64,000 nucleotides of DNA from Marinobacter mangrovi (lineage in GTDB: Bacteria > Pseudomonadota > Gammaproteobacteria > Pseudomonadales > Oleiphilaceae). Below are positions 40,829-51,377 of the stretch, one piece after another. Within the stretch, counting starts at the first letter, position 1. Every line of letters starts with the position of its first letter. Both the position numbers and the translations under genes were made by a program. The DNA lies in assembly GCF_016798325.1 (NCBI RefSeq), contig NZ_JAERVO010000001.1, positions 1,240,001 to 1,304,000 on the forward strand, in the 5' to 3' direction. A model generated the notes under the pieces. That model searched no databases, was not told the origin of the DNA, and was given only the letters and a program-made list of their open reading frames with translations.

Positions 40829-40859
40829 AAGGCCGCCCACATGGTGAGCGGCCTTTTTC
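40829..40859 (+). terminator. Rho-independent terminator after the adenosyltransferase gene
   Basis: AAGGCCGC and GCGGCCTT form an eight-base stem with an 11-base loop, followed by TTTTTC on the plus strand. It separates this operon from the convergent chemoreceptor gene. Confidence 0.88.
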
Positions 40860-40860
40860 G

Positions 40861-42888
40861 TTACACGCGGAAAGACGCCACCAGACGCCGCAGTTCGGCG
40901 GTGACATCCGACATTTCACGGGAGGCAGCCAGCGTCTCGTCGGCATTACCCGCCGTCGCATGCCCCAGCTCGGTAATTTGCTCGACGTTGGTGTTGATGT
41001 TCTTGGCCACCGCAGACTGCTCTTCCGAGGCCTGCGCAATCTGGTGGCTCATGTCCACGATGGTGGAAATGCCCGCCAGGATTTTCTCCAATGCCTCGGT
41101 CACTTCTGAGGATTTCTCGACGGTGGCGTCTGTGACCTCATGGCTGTTGGTCATCGCTTTCACCGCCGCTTTCACGCCGCCTTGCAAACGACCAATCATT
41201 TCCTCGATGTCTTCCGTCGACTTATGCGTGCGCTGGGACAGCGAGCGAACCTCGTCCGCAACCACCGCAAACCCGCGGCCCTGCTCGCCGGCGCGCGCAG
41301 CCTCGATGGCGGCATTCAGTGCCAGCAGGTTGGTCTGCTCGGCAATCGCCTTGATCTCCACCAGCACCTGACTGATGCTGTCGCTGTCTTCGCTGACCCG
41401 GTTGATGGTATCCACCGCGCCACGAATTTCGTTAGCCAGCCGGTGAATGGTGTCCACGGTTTCGGTGACAACCTGTCGGCCCTGCTCGGCATCTTTCTCA
41501 GCGGACCCGGCGGAATCCGAGGCGCGCTGGGCGCTTTCCGCCACTTCCTGTACCGTATCCACCATCTGGTGCATGGCGTCCGAAATCTGCTCGGTCTCTG
41601 ACATCTGACGCTCAACCGCCTCGCTGTTGGCCGACGCACTGTCGTTCACCCGTGTTGCCTGGGTATCGACGTCACCGGTGGTTCGACTGACCGAGCGGAT
41701 CAAATCGGCCATTTTCGAAGTCATGTTGTTGAACTCGTCGGTCAGCGCCCCAAGCTCGTCGCGATTGGCCAGCTCGATGCGGACCGTCATATCGCCATCC
41801 GCCACCTGCCGCGCGGCTTTACCAAAGCGGGAAATCGCCTTCTTAACGGAAACGAAGAACCCCAGGTAGAGATACACCACAATCAGCAGCACAATCCCCA
41901 GCACCAGGAAAATCACCATTCGCTGGTTGGTTTCTCGGTTCAGGCGCTCCGCCAGATTATCGTCCACCACCTGGAAAATCTGGTCCATCAGCTCAAAGTT
42001 CGGCGCGATCAGCGGCGATATCAACTTGTCGAAATCCTGCCAGGACATCTCCAGTCGATAAGGGGTAATGACGTTGGCGTCCAGCGCGTCACGCACCTTG
42101 ATCACGTTCTGCACAACCGCATCCGCCAGATCCGACTGCTGACTCAAAGCTTGCGAGGAACCCTGCGCCACCTCGAATTCCGACTTCAGACGGCTGTGCA
42201 GTGTCGTCAGGTTGTCGAAGACGCCGTTCATGACATCCGCCATCGCGTAGCCTACGGTGCCCTGGTCCAGACTGAACATACCGAAGGCTCGGGCTATCCC
42301 CTCACGACTGGCGGCGTCGTGCAGCGATGTGGTCGCCAGTTGCAACAGCATCTGGTTCTCGGCCTGCGGATCGTTAGCCAGGCCGGACAGTTTGAGTGTC
42401 GATTCCAGCAGGGCCCGCGCCTTCTGCACGAATTCCTGGTAATAGGTCACCTGGGGATCGATGTTGCTCTGGAAGATGTCCTCACTGCGCAACTTCTTCC
42501 AGGCGTTGTCCAGAGCCTCGACCTGGGCTTTCCAGCCGCCCGCTGAATCAAAGGAGGCCTGGGTCTCGATGAGACTGGACAGCTGCGCGTCGATAACGTC
42601 CGCCGCCTCTTCACTGCGGGACAGGAAGGCATCGTCGTTCTTCATCTTGCCAACGGCGCGGAAATCCCGGTAATCGTAGGCGGCCTGAATCAGCCGATTC
42701 ACCTGCCGGACCTGAACAAGGCCCTGGGCTTCGTGGCTGATGCCTTCGATGGATTGGTTGAGCTGGCTCACCAGCAGGTAGGACAAGCCCCCGATCGGAA
42801 GCAGGAATAGCACGCTGATCAAGCCGAACTTGTAAATCATCGGCAGCCGGTTCATCAGCGCGACAGCAGGATACAGAAGCTGGTTCAC
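40861..42888 (-). CDS. Methyl-accepting chemotaxis protein
   Basis: The 675-residue receptor has a membrane helix at about 20-41, an all-helical periplasmic domain of some 280 residues, a second helix at 323-346, a HAMP domain (about 347-400) and the signalling domain with the CheA/CheW tip [32 protein letters not shown]. The sensor part has no recognised Cache domain; its [17 protein letters not shown] stretch faintly recalls helical nitrate-sensor (NIT) domains, but this is weak. A sigma-28-like site lies upstream. The ligand is unknown. Confidence 0.95.
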   Translation of the reverse strand: MNQLLYPAVALMNRLPMIYKFGLISVLFLLPIGGLSYLLVSQLNQSIEGISHEAQGLVQVRQVNRLIQAAYDYRDFRAVGKMKNDDAFLSRSEEAADVIDAQLSSLIETQASFDSAGGWKAQVEALDNAWKKLRSEDIFQSNIDPQVTYYQEFVQKARALLESTLKLSGLANDPQAENQMLLQLATTSLHDAASREGIARAFGMFSLDQGTVGYAMADVMNGVFDNLTTLHSRLKSEFEVAQGSSQALSQQSDLADAVVQNVIKVRDALDANVITPYRLEMSWQDFDKLISPLIAPNFELMDQIFQVVDDNLAERLNRETNQRMVIFLVLGIVLLIVVYLYLGFFVSVKKAISRFGKAARQVADGDMTVRIELANRDELGALTDEFNNMTSKMADLIRSVSRTTGDVDTQATRVNDSASANSEAVERQMSETEQISDAMHQMVDTVQEVAESAQRASDSAGSAEKDAEQGRQVVTETVDTIHRLANEIRGAVDTINRVSEDSDSISQVLVEIKAIAEQTNLLALNAAIEAARAGEQGRGFAVVADEVRSLSQRTHKSTEDIEEMIGRLQGGVKAAVKAMTNSHEVTDATVEKSSEVTEALEKILAGISTIVDMSHQIAQASEEQSAVAKNINTNVEQITELGHATAGNADETLAASREMSDVTAELRRLVASFRV

Positions 42889-43020
42889 TCAACCCCCTCA
42901 AACATGTGGTGCTCGTGTTAATTCATTGTTTTTATGTTGAATGGCGTCGCCCAATACAGGGGCAGCGCCGCCGCGCCATCGTCTCCGCCCGACGGCGAGA
43001 TCAGAGCATCCCTACTTATA

Positions 43021-43047
43021 TTGTCGTCAAGATGCTAAAAATCTTGA
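43021..43047 (-). promoter_or_regulatory. Candidate sigma-28 (FliA) promoter of the chemoreceptor gene
   Basis: On the minus strand TCAAG, a 14-base spacer and GACGACAA match the flagellar sigma factor elements (six of eight in the -10 GCCGATAA). It lies about 133 bases before the ATG. The same bases contain the inverted repeat TCAAGAT/ATCTTGA (43027-43047), so part of the match could be coincidental. Confidence 0.35.
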
Positions 43048-43141
43048 ATTTATTTTTGTTCCGACAATGTTAAACCAGATCAAATTTCTGGCTTCATCGT
43101 GTAATAAGCGGCGGGAAGAATACGGAAATTGCTCCGGAAAA

Positions 43142-44035
43142 TCACGTAAAGAGTCCCATGATTGCCAGCAGCGCAAGCCCGCAGATCCAGACAAACATGC
43201 TGCGGTTCAGCAAATCCCGAACGGCGCGCAGACTTCGTTCGCCGTAATCCGGCCACTCGTCGGGATGACTCTCAGCAAACCGTTGCGGATCCAGCGAATA
43301 ACTGGACAGCGCCCCGTTGGCACTCTCGAAGAGCAGTTCTGAGGCGTTCAGGCGGGTGTGATGCAGCAACCGTTTACGCGCGCCGCCCATCCAGCCGGCC
43401 AAATCGCCAGCGATGCCAAACGTGATACTCAGCAGCCGCGCGGGCACCCAGGCCAGCAGATACACCAGGCGGGAAAAGGGTTCTCGGCCAGCGGGGTGTG
43501 GCCAGTGATCGCGCAGCGCCACCGACAGCCGCGCACCGATGGCGCCGGCCGGACCCAGCAGCACGTACCAGAAGATCACCAGGAAATAGTGTTCGAAAAT
43601 CACCTGGATAAAGCGCTTGGACAGCAGCACATGCAGTTCACGGGGTTCACTGGCCAACCCCCGTGCTTCGGCCGGCAGCAGATGATTGACGTGATACCAG
43701 GCCGCCGACGCATCGCCTCGACGCCAGGCCTCGCCATAGGCCCGTAGCGGGTTGCGCCAGCCGGGAACACCCAGCATGGCGATCAGCACCACCAGGTCCA
43801 GCGGCCACGTCAGGATCCAGAGACTGCCACGGCTCAACCAGACATCAAGCGCGCCGACCAGAACGACGGCACCCAACAGAATGCCAAACCCGGCGGTCGG
43901 GCGGCCTTCGCGCCCGGCCTCAGCGCCGGAAAGCCGGGCCAGTCGCTGACGAAAGCGGGCATCCAGCCCCTCGTCGACCGATCCATCCAGCAGGCGGCGG
44001 ACGACGTAGGCGAGCAGCAGGATCAGGAACCCCAT
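43142..44035 (-). CDS. ampE: AmpE-like membrane protein
   Basis: The 297-residue inner-membrane protein has an N-terminal helix, GILLGAVVLVGALDVWL, a pair of helices around 135-190 and a C-terminal helix. AmpE accompanies AmpD and is linked to beta-lactamase signalling, with an unclear biochemical role. Its ATG overlaps the ampD stop by one base (TGATG), so the two are coupled. Confidence 0.88.
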   Translation of the reverse strand: MGFLILLLAYVVRRLLDGSVDEGLDARFRQRLARLSGAEAGREGRPTAGFGILLGAVVLVGALDVWLSRGSLWILTWPLDLVVLIAMLGVPGWRNPLRAYGEAWRRGDASAAWYHVNHLLPAEARGLASEPRELHVLLSKRFIQVIFEHYFLVIFWYVLLGPAGAIGARLSVALRDHWPHPAGREPFSRLVYLLAWVPARLLSITFGIAGDLAGWMGGARKRLLHHTRLNASELLFESANGALSSYSLDPQRFAESHPDEWPDYGERSLRAVRDLLNRSMFVWICGLALLAIMGLFT

Positions 44036-44631
44036 CAGACTTCCCCCTGCCCGTGCGCACCGTCAACCAACGCGAAAAAATGCGGCCAGTCGAAGGCGGG
44101 TCCCGGATCGGTCTTGCGCCCCGGTGCAATGTCGCAGTGGCCTGTCACTCGCTCGAGTGTCACCGCGGGCCAGCGTTGCATGATGGCCTGGGTCAGTCGC
44201 GCCAGAGTCCGATACTGGGCTGCTTCGTAAGGCACGTCGTCGGCCCCCTCCAGCTCGATCCCGATGCCGAAGTCGTTGCACTCTTCCTCACCGTTGAAGG
44301 AGGAACGACCGGCATGCCAGGCCCGGTCCAGGAAGGAGACGAACTGCACGCATTCGCCATCGCGACGGATCAAGGCATGGGCAGAGACCTGTAAATCCCG
44401 GATTTCCTGAAAGTATGGATGGGCATCGGGATCGAGACGGTTGCAGAAAAATCGTTCAATGGCATCGCCACCGAACTGCCCTGGCGGCAGGCTGATGTTG
44501 TGCACCACAAGCAGGGAGATAGCGGCGCCTTCCGGACGGGGTCCAAAATTGGGCGACCGGCAATGACGGGCCTGACGAAGCCAGCCGGCCTCGTCGATGT
44601 CGTAAGATGGGTCTCGGGATTGAGAGTTCAA
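44035..44631 (-). CDS. ampD: 1,6-anhydro-N-acetylmuramyl-L-alanine amidase AmpD
   Basis: The 198-residue cytoplasmic zinc amidase cleaves the peptide from anhydromuropeptides in cell-wall recycling and so limits the AmpR inducer. Zinc ligands are His44 (VVHNIS), His165 (VTGHCD) and Asp175 (KTDPG); GIELEG carries the conserved Glu. Length is normal. It heads the ampDE pair; no ampR or ampC is in the window. Confidence 0.96.
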   Translation of the reverse strand: MNSQSRDPSYDIDEAGWLRQARHCRSPNFGPRPEGAAISLLVVHNISLPPGQFGGDAIERFFCNRLDPDAHPYFQEIRDLQVSAHALIRRDGECVQFVSFLDRAWHAGRSSFNGEEECNDFGIGIELEGADDVPYEAAQYRTLARLTQAIMQRWPAVTLERVTGHCDIAPGRKTDPGPAFDWPHFFALVDGAHGQGEV

Positions 44632-44743
44632 AATGCTTCCACCGCTACCGCGTTACGGGACCTGAAAGTGGTCAGCAATTCTACGGTGATTGAAGCACAA
44701 AGCAACGTGCCGGGCCAAAAAGCCACCCGCACGCTGGCCCGAT

Positions 44744-47071
44744 TCAGTCGCGACGGCTGTGACGCAGATTGTCGATGATCGATTCCAGGGCCCGGTCGAA
44801 GATCAGGCCATCATCGAGCATGGACACCTCGCCGGTCGACAGGGCCTTGGCCACGTCGGCCTGCGCGTACTCGGCCACCTTGGCGCCGTTGCGGTTGACG
44901 AAGATGTATTTGCCGGTCGCCTTGATAACAGCGGCCAGCTTGCAGCGAAGTTTCTGGCCCTCGGACTGCAATTCTACCCAGGAGCCCACCCGCAGTTTCT
45001 GCGCCATTTCCAGCCAACGGCTATCGACGCCGTCTTCTTGAGACACCGGGGCGCTATCCGTTTCAATCGATTCCGGCGCCCGGGGCGGTTCTACCACCTC
45101 TGCACCGGGCTCAACCGGCTTGGCGGGTTGCGGCTGGCTGAATTCGGCCACCGCACTGGCCAGCGCTGCATCGTCCGGCGTTTCCGCCGCCTCAACGGGC
45201 TCCGGAGCAGCCTGGCGAGCTTCGGGCGCCTGCACGGCCAACTGTTGCAGCGTGTCCACGTGAGCCAGTTCCAGGTCGCGCATCATGGCGTCACTGGCAA
45301 ACGGGTCCCAGGAGATGGAATGCAGTCCCTTCCGCAGACTGTCGACAATCGACGGGATCCGCCGCAACAGCTCGCTGCGCGTCTCGTCGGTCACTTCCTG
45401 CGGATCGACACTCCAGACCAGTTCCCCGGCCAGCGCAACCGATTGCTTCCAGGCGTCGCTGGCCTCCCCTTCCCTCAGGTACAGGAACTGCAGCACCTTG
45501 GACCAGGGTTCATCCAGAATCGATTCCACCACTGGCGGCAGGTTGCGACCGTTTCGCAGTGGCTCAAGGACCTCGCTCGCGGCCTCACGCGCCCGCTCCT
45601 GGCGGGCACGGCCTTCCTCGGCATCACGCAGTCGTTGTTCAACCAGCTCCCGGCGGCGGCGGTCCAGGTCCATGAAATGGCTGAATTCCGTCAGCAGTTC
45701 GCCAAAGATGTCGACGTTATCAGTGAAGTCACTGATCAAACGATCCACCACCGACTCGATTTTCTCCCGCAACGGATCGCGCTGGCCGGCCGGTTTCTCG
45801 TTCCAGCCGATGCCCGCCATGGCCAGCTCGTTCAGCAGTTTCCGCGCCGGATGGCCGCCCCGGTTGAAGAAGCTGCGATCCAGCAGCGCCACCTTGAGAA
45901 TGGGGATCTGCAAGCGCCCAATGACGTTCTTCATCGGCAGCGGCAGCTGGCGGTCTTCCAGGATGAAATCGAACAACATGGTGACCAGGTTGACGACATC
46001 CGCGTCCACCTGGTTGAGAGCCCCCATACTCTGGTTATGCCCCGCGAGCATGGTCTCCACCTGGCGCGTCAGGTTGCCGCCTGCGATGTCCGATTCGACA
46101 AAATGGTGGTCCGCGTTCAGCACATCAGACTGGCTCTGCAATTGGGCAAGCCGGCGCATCAGCTCAACCGTATCGATGCCCCCACGCTGCTGCCCGCCAG
46201 CCGAACTTGAGGAACTCCCCTGTCCGCCCTGGGTGTGCAGCAGGGCGGACAGTTCCGAGAACGTCGGCTGAGCCGCGCTGTCCTGATCAACCGGCGTATA
46301 GACGTCGTCGGCGGGCGCTGACGTGGAAGGCGGTACCGGACGTCGCGCCACCGGCTGCCGCGGCTCGGCACGCCCACCAATCGGCGGGCGCTTCATATCG
46401 GGCAGGACACCGTCTTTTACCAGCAGCGTGTTGGCGTCCCGGTAGAGGCGATCGAGACGGTCGATGAACAGCTTGTCGAAGAGTTTGAGCACCACCAGCT
46501 TGGCCCGGATATCGATATCCAGGTCATTGCAGGCCTCCTGCAGACCACCGCAGATCACTTCGGGACTCAGCGGCATCTGGCGGTCGGCCAGATTGGCCTT
46601 GGGAATCAGGTGAGCGATGCGGGTCGCCAGCATCCGGATGGAGTCGGCGTAGCGATTGCGGAGCTTGTTCACCAGGTTGTCGATGGCCACCTGCTGCTCG
46701 TGGTCGCCGTGATCCACCAGACTGAGGCTGTCCTGATCGATTTCCGTAAGATCGCCGGAGCGGGACTGGGGATCGAACGTGCCGATATCGTTAAAGGCCC
46801 GGGCCACCCATTGCAGAATCGACAACGACATAGCTTTGCGGCGCAGGCGCAGTTCGCGCATAGCGTCGAAGTAGGCCGTCTGGTCCTGGTTGGTGCCCGC
46901 CTTGTCGGCGAGGTTGAACAGGGCATCGTCGGCGCTGTCGAAAAACTCGCCCAGCTCCTTGCGCAGCGACTGGCCGGAATAGTCCCGCAAACGAATCAGC
47001 GCGGACGGCAGCGAAAAGCTTCCCTCGCGCATCCCCCCATGCAGGCTGACTACCCGGTTGTCATTGGTCAT
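44744..47071 (-). CDS. DUF1631 family protein
   Basis: The 775-residue, mostly helical protein has no signal peptide or membrane helix. The C-terminal block GSWVELQSEGQKLRCKLAAVIKATGKYIFVNRNGAKVAEY is the best-conserved part and resembles a PilZ-like beta barrel. The middle (residues about 240-310) is Pro/Ser-rich. The function is unknown; the family is common beside nadC and ampD in Pseudomonas relatives. Confidence 0.85.
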   Translation of the reverse strand: MTNDNRVVSLHGGMREGSFSLPSALIRLRDYSGQSLRKELGEFFDSADDALFNLADKAGTNQDQTAYFDAMRELRLRRKAMSLSILQWVARAFNDIGTFDPQSRSGDLTEIDQDSLSLVDHGDHEQQVAIDNLVNKLRNRYADSIRMLATRIAHLIPKANLADRQMPLSPEVICGGLQEACNDLDIDIRAKLVVLKLFDKLFIDRLDRLYRDANTLLVKDGVLPDMKRPPIGGRAEPRQPVARRPVPPSTSAPADDVYTPVDQDSAAQPTFSELSALLHTQGGQGSSSSSAGGQQRGGIDTVELMRRLAQLQSQSDVLNADHHFVESDIAGGNLTRQVETMLAGHNQSMGALNQVDADVVNLVTMLFDFILEDRQLPLPMKNVIGRLQIPILKVALLDRSFFNRGGHPARKLLNELAMAGIGWNEKPAGQRDPLREKIESVVDRLISDFTDNVDIFGELLTEFSHFMDLDRRRRELVEQRLRDAEEGRARQERAREAASEVLEPLRNGRNLPPVVESILDEPWSKVLQFLYLREGEASDAWKQSVALAGELVWSVDPQEVTDETRSELLRRIPSIVDSLRKGLHSISWDPFASDAMMRDLELAHVDTLQQLAVQAPEARQAAPEPVEAAETPDDAALASAVAEFSQPQPAKPVEPGAEVVEPPRAPESIETDSAPVSQEDGVDSRWLEMAQKLRVGSWVELQSEGQKLRCKLAAVIKATGKYIFVNRNGAKVAEYAQADVAKALSTGEVSMLDDGLIFDRALESIIDNLRHSRRD

Positions 47072-47474
47072 TACAGCGCCCCCGACAGTGGACCAGAGCG
47101 TTTCCGCTTTTTAAACAGGCGGCTATTCCACTCTGATGCCTCTGCGCACAGCCTGAATGGCCGCGCGCAATTTCACATTAGTTTACATCCATAATGGCAT
47201 CATAGGCGGTTTCCACGTCACCTTGTGTCAGGTTTTGTCACCGTTTGTGTTCCGCGGAACTGGATCACACTTTATTTTCCGTTTTCTTTTCAAATCAATG
47301 TGTTAAAAATTCAACGACGGCGCCATACGAACACGGTAGTGACGGCACACGTCACCCGGGTATCACATCCAGACGGACAACGCTTGGCGACCGCAATGCC
47401 AGCCAGTAAACTCCCTGCCGGACCTCACGTCCACGACCCGCCAATCCACGCAAGCACTGGAGCCATCCCCTGTC
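47072..47474. other. Intergenic region between DUF1631 gene and nadC
   Basis: The 403-base gap separates divergent genes and must carry two promoters; none is clear. It contains the perfect 12-base palindrome GTTCCGCGGAAC (47249-47260), followed by an AT-rich stretch. Small reading frames here have no ribosome sites or known domains. Confidence 0.4.
47249..47260. promoter_or_regulatory. Perfect 12-bp palindrome, candidate operator
   Basis: GTTCCGCGGAAC lies near the middle of the DUF1631-nadC gap, flanked by TGT on one side and an AT-rich stretch on the other. The symmetry suggests a dimeric regulator site, but I do not recognise the regulator. Confidence 0.35.
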
Positions 47475-48323
47475 ATGACTGCGATTTCCCCGGACCAACT
47501 GAAACTGTCACGCGCACAGGCCGTAGCCCTGAGCTTGCAGGAGGATGTCGGGACCGGCGACATTACCGCCATGCTGATTCCTGAAGAGCGGCGCGCATCG
47601 GCCCGGGTCATTACCCGCGAATCCGCTGTCGTTGCTGGTGTCGATTGGGTCGACGAGGTGTTCCGGCAGGTCGATCCGGCGCTGATCGTCACCTGGTCCT
47701 GCGGCGATGGTGACCGCGTCGCGACCGACGCCACCCTGTTTACCGTGGAAGGCCCGGCCCGCAGTATCCTGGCGGCAGAACGCTGCGCCCTGAACTGGTT
47801 GCAGACGCTCTCCGGCGTCGCCACCCGTTGTCGCGATTATGCCGATCGGGTGGCTCATACCGCCGTAAAGCTGCTCGATACCCGCAAGACGCTGCCCGGC
47901 CTGCGCCTGGCCCAGAAATACGCAGTCACCTGCGGCGGCTGCCACAATCATCGGGTTGGCCTGTACGACGCTTTCCTGATCAAGGAAAACCACATTGCTG
48001 CCTGCGGCTCTATTGGCAATGCGATCGAAACCGCCCATCGCGTCGCACCCGGCAAGCCGGTCGAGGTGGAAACGGAGAACCTGGCGGAATTCCGGGAAGC
48101 CCTGGCCGCCGGGGCCGACATCATCATGCTCGATGAGTTCTCGCTGGAGGATATGCGCACAGCCGTCAGCGAAAATTCAGGACGTGCCCAAATTGAAGCC
48201 TCCGGCGGCATCAACGAATCGACACTGATTCCTGTCGCTGAGACGGGAGTGGACTATATTTCACTGGGAACGCTGACCAAGGATGTCAAAGCCGTGGACC
48301 TGTCGATGCGCCTGTCCATGTAG
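47475..48323 (+). CDS. nadC: Nicotinate-nucleotide pyrophosphorylase (carboxylating)
   Basis: The 282-residue enzyme converts quinolinate and PRPP to nicotinate mononucleotide in NAD synthesis. The active-site stretch [25 protein letters not shown] and the LIKENHI segment are complete. The C-terminal barrel ends with [22 protein letters not shown]. Only a weak ribosome site precedes the ATG. It is divergent from the DUF1631 gene. Confidence 0.97.
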   Translation: MTAISPDQLKLSRAQAVALSLQEDVGTGDITAMLIPEERRASARVITRESAVVAGVDWVDEVFRQVDPALIVTWSCGDGDRVATDATLFTVEGPARSILAAERCALNWLQTLSGVATRCRDYADRVAHTAVKLLDTRKTLPGLRLAQKYAVTCGGCHNHRVGLYDAFLIKENHIAACGSIGNAIETAHRVAPGKPVEVETENLAEFREALAAGADIIMLDEFSLEDMRTAVSENSGRAQIEASGGINESTLIPVAETGVDYISLGTLTKDVKAVDLSMRLSM

Positions 48324-48564
48324 GACAGGACGGCGTGACCGGCGGACACGACACGTCGTCTGACACGACTGCGAATTTACAGATGGTAACCGTAACCGGG
48401 TATGCCGTACGAAAATTCGGAGTAAGCTATTTAATGTGTCAAACAATTGTTAAACGTATGGCAGTGATTGGTATCCCGGCCGCCAGGGAAACACAGGCGA
48501 GCCGACCGACTGAATTCAGACCCAGGGAAACAGGGCTTCATAACAAACCAGGGAAGGGTTTTAT

Positions 48565-51318
48565 TTGAGCGCACCATTCCAGTCACTCGATTCATGGAAG
48601 GCGGTGCTTGTCCCCATTCTGATCGCAGCCGTGGTCGCCGCTCTGGCCGGCGTCAGCATCCAGCTGCCTTCGAGGGTCAACCCCGCATCCATTATCTGGC
48701 TACCGTCAGGCCTTGCCCTGGCACTGCTTATCCTGAGGGGCCGTGAAGCGGTCCTGCCAATATTGGGCGGTCTGTTTGCGGCAGGGCTGCTGTACGTCTA
48801 CCAGGCCCCGGCCGAAACCCCGGATCCGCTGACAACCTTTCTGGCGGTGCTGCTTTCCTATCTGATTGCGCCCTTTGCGGCCTACTGGGTCTTTCGGCAA
48901 GCGGCCAGTTACCGCAATCCTCTATCGGACTACCTCGGCTTCCTCTGGTTCCTCGGCGCGGTCACCCTGGGCTCACTGGGTGCGGCACTCCCCATCACCT
49001 ATCTCGCGTCGCTGTACCTGACCGAGGGACAGACACCGCTGAACGAAGTCCTGCTCTTCAGCTGGTTCGCGCACAGTCTGGGCTGCCTCACCGTAACCCC
49101 GCTGATTCTCAGCCTGGTTCGCGAGCCCATGGTGTCGCGCCTATTCCTGCGCCCCTTGGAGTGGATTCTCTGGCTGGGCGGTCTGGGATTCATCCTGGGG
49201 ATGACGCAGCACAACGTGATGCAGGCGCTGTTCCTGTTGTTGCCCCTGATGACGTGGGCTGCCACCCGCTTTTCCGTCAGCGGCAGTATGCTGGCGATTA
49301 CCACCTCAACATACGCAGCGCTGGCCTGCGTATTCCTGCGGGGCGATGCGGACATCAGTCTGGGCATGGGCGCCCTGCTGAGCGAAACGCTGATCATCAC
49401 GATCACCGGCACCTCTTGCTACGTCCGGGTGCTGCTGGCCGACCGTGAACGCGTGGAGAACAGCCTGGAAACCACCGTCGAGGAGCGCACGCGGGAACTG
49501 CAGATCACCAACTTCGAACTGAAAGATGAAATTTTCATCCGCGAACAGGCAGAAAAATCGTTCCGACGGTCATCGCGACATTTCCGCGCCTTATTCGAAA
49601 ACACCAGCAACCCGATCATCGTGGTGGATGAAAAAACACTGATACGTCAATGGAACAGTGCCGCCGAAGCCCTGTTTGGTTACAGCCGGGACGAGGCACT
49701 GGACCGCAACCTGCTGGACGCGTTCATCCCGCCGGAACAACGCGACGAACTGGCCTGGAAGATGACGAAAGTCCAGAACACCGGCCTGACCCGCGACCAG
49801 ATCGAAACCCAGGTCAACAGCTTTGACGGCACCAGCCACACGCTGCTGTGGAACATCAACCGGCTGCAGGAGGAGGATGACGACGCCCCCGCGCACATCA
49901 TCCTGATCGGCCAGGATATTTCGGAGATTCGCGAAACCCAGAACCAGCTGCACTACCTGGCCCATTATGACGTGCTGACCAACACCGCCAACCGCCGGCT
50001 GTTCGAGGATCGCTGTCGTCAGGCGATCACCAGCTCACTTCGACACGGTCATTACTGTGCCCTCATTGCCCTGGATGTGGACCACTTCAAGCGCATCAAC
50101 GACACCCTGGGCCACGATGCCGGCGACGAATTGCTGCAGGAGCTGGCGCGCCGCCTGCAACACAACGTGCGCCAGGAAGACACCATTGCCCGACTGGGTG
50201 GCGACGAATTCGCCATCCTGCTGAACCAGGTCAACGGAGCGGAAGGCTGCGAAAAAGTGGCTCGCGGCATCCTCGCGGCCATTACGGAGCCAGTCCGCGT
50301 GCCCAGCGGTGAGTTGATCATCACATCCAGCATCGGCATTACGCTGGCGCCCGTCGATGGCACCACCTACGAAGATCTGCTGAAGAACGCGGACATGGCG
50401 ATGTACCGGGCGAAGAAAGCCGGCCGCAATAACATCCAGTTCTTCAGCCACGACATGAACACGGAAATGCAGCGGCAGATGGACCTGGAACGGGAGCTGC
50501 GGGAAGCCATCCGCAGCGGCCAGCTCGACCTGCATTACCAGCCCATCATTAACGTTCGGGATGGCAGAGTCGTCGCCCTGGAAGCACTGTTACGCTGGAA
50601 TCACCCCAGCCGGGGACTGCTGACGCCTCAGGACTTCCTCGACGTGGCGGAACAGACCGGTCAATTGCAGCAGCTGGGCGAATGGGTCTGTCACAACGCC
50701 TGCCTGCAGGCCCGCGCTATCCAAGCCATGAGCCCGGCGCCGGTGACGGTCAACATCAACCTGTCGTCGCGGCAGTACAACCACCCGCAACTGGCCACGC
50801 GCCTGCAACGGATCATCGACGAAACCAATCTCGATCCTCATTTGCTGGCACTGGAAATCGATGAGCGAGTCCTCAGTGATCGGCTGGACGAAACCGCCCG
50901 CACGCTGGATCGCCTCAAGAAACTGGGCATCGGACTGGTTCTGGATCGCTTCGGCAGCGGGTTGTCGTCCCTGCGCCTGTTGCGTGACTTGCCGTTCGAT
51001 CAGGTCAAGATCGACCAGGATCTGCTGCAGCAGGCCCCGCATGAGGAAAACACCGCAGCCATCGTCCATACCCTGATCAACCTGGCCCGTCAGCTGTCCC
51101 TGACGGTGGCGGCGGCCGGGGTGGAGACTGCCGACGAAGACGCCTTCCTGCGCGGTGCCGGCTGCCACCTGCTCCAGGGCCACCGGTTCTGCCCACCGCT
51201 GCCCAGTTCCGGGCTCGGCGAATTGTTCGACGAGGTGCGCAAAGGCCGCAAATTGCTGCCGGAAGATCAGTTTTCCCTGCCACTGCGACAAAACCCGTCC
51301 GGCAACAATCACCGCTGA
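48565..51318 (+). CDS. MASE1-PAS-GGDEF-EAL protein, EAL degenerate
   Basis: The 917-residue protein has a MASE1 membrane sensor (about 10-290), a PAS domain (about 335-455), a GGDEF domain (about 463-630) and an EAL domain (about 640-895). The cyclase site GGDEF (545-549) and the inhibitory RxxD site RQED (536-539) are intact. EAL is present at 673-675, but the DDFG motif reads DRFG (794-797) and the AEGVE motif reads AAGVE, so two catalytic acids are lost. It probably makes c-di-GMP and may only bind it through EAL. The start is TTG with AAGGG upstream. Confidence 0.93.
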   Translation: MSAPFQSLDSWKAVLVPILIAAVVAALAGVSIQLPSRVNPASIIWLPSGLALALLILRGREAVLPILGGLFAAGLLYVYQAPAETPDPLTTFLAVLLSYLIAPFAAYWVFRQAASYRNPLSDYLGFLWFLGAVTLGSLGAALPITYLASLYLTEGQTPLNEVLLFSWFAHSLGCLTVTPLILSLVREPMVSRLFLRPLEWILWLGGLGFILGMTQHNVMQALFLLLPLMTWAATRFSVSGSMLAITTSTYAALACVFLRGDADISLGMGALLSETLIITITGTSCYVRVLLADRERVENSLETTVEERTRELQITNFELKDEIFIREQAEKSFRRSSRHFRALFENTSNPIIVVDEKTLIRQWNSAAEALFGYSRDEALDRNLLDAFIPPEQRDELAWKMTKVQNTGLTRDQIETQVNSFDGTSHTLLWNINRLQEEDDDAPAHIILIGQDISEIRETQNQLHYLAHYDVLTNTANRRLFEDRCRQAITSSLRHGHYCALIALDVDHFKRINDTLGHDAGDELLQELARRLQHNVRQEDTIARLGGDEFAILLNQVNGAEGCEKVARGILAAITEPVRVPSGELIITSSIGITLAPVDGTTYEDLLKNADMAMYRAKKAGRNNIQFFSHDMNTEMQRQMDLERELREAIRSGQLDLHYQPIINVRDGRVVALEALLRWNHPSRGLLTPQDFLDVAEQTGQLQQLGEWVCHNACLQARAIQAMSPAPVTVNINLSSRQYNHPQLATRLQRIIDETNLDPHLLALEIDERVLSDRLDETARTLDRLKKLGIGLVLDRFGSGLSSLRLLRDLPFDQVKIDQDLLQQAPHEENTAAIVHTLINLARQLSLTVAAAGVETADEDAFLRGAGCHLLQGHRFCPPLPSSGLGELFDEVRKGRKLLPEDQFSLPLRQNPSGNNHR

Positions 51319-51377
51319 CTTGAAAGGCGTGGTGTCAGGGAAATCGACAGGAAGGAAATGAGAAGACGGGGTGCCGC

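Noticed and set aside
40155-41039. 294-codon minus-strand frame opposite the adenosyltransferase gene
   Set aside because: It overlaps a firm gene, its terminator and the chemoreceptor end in another frame, and has no homology features.
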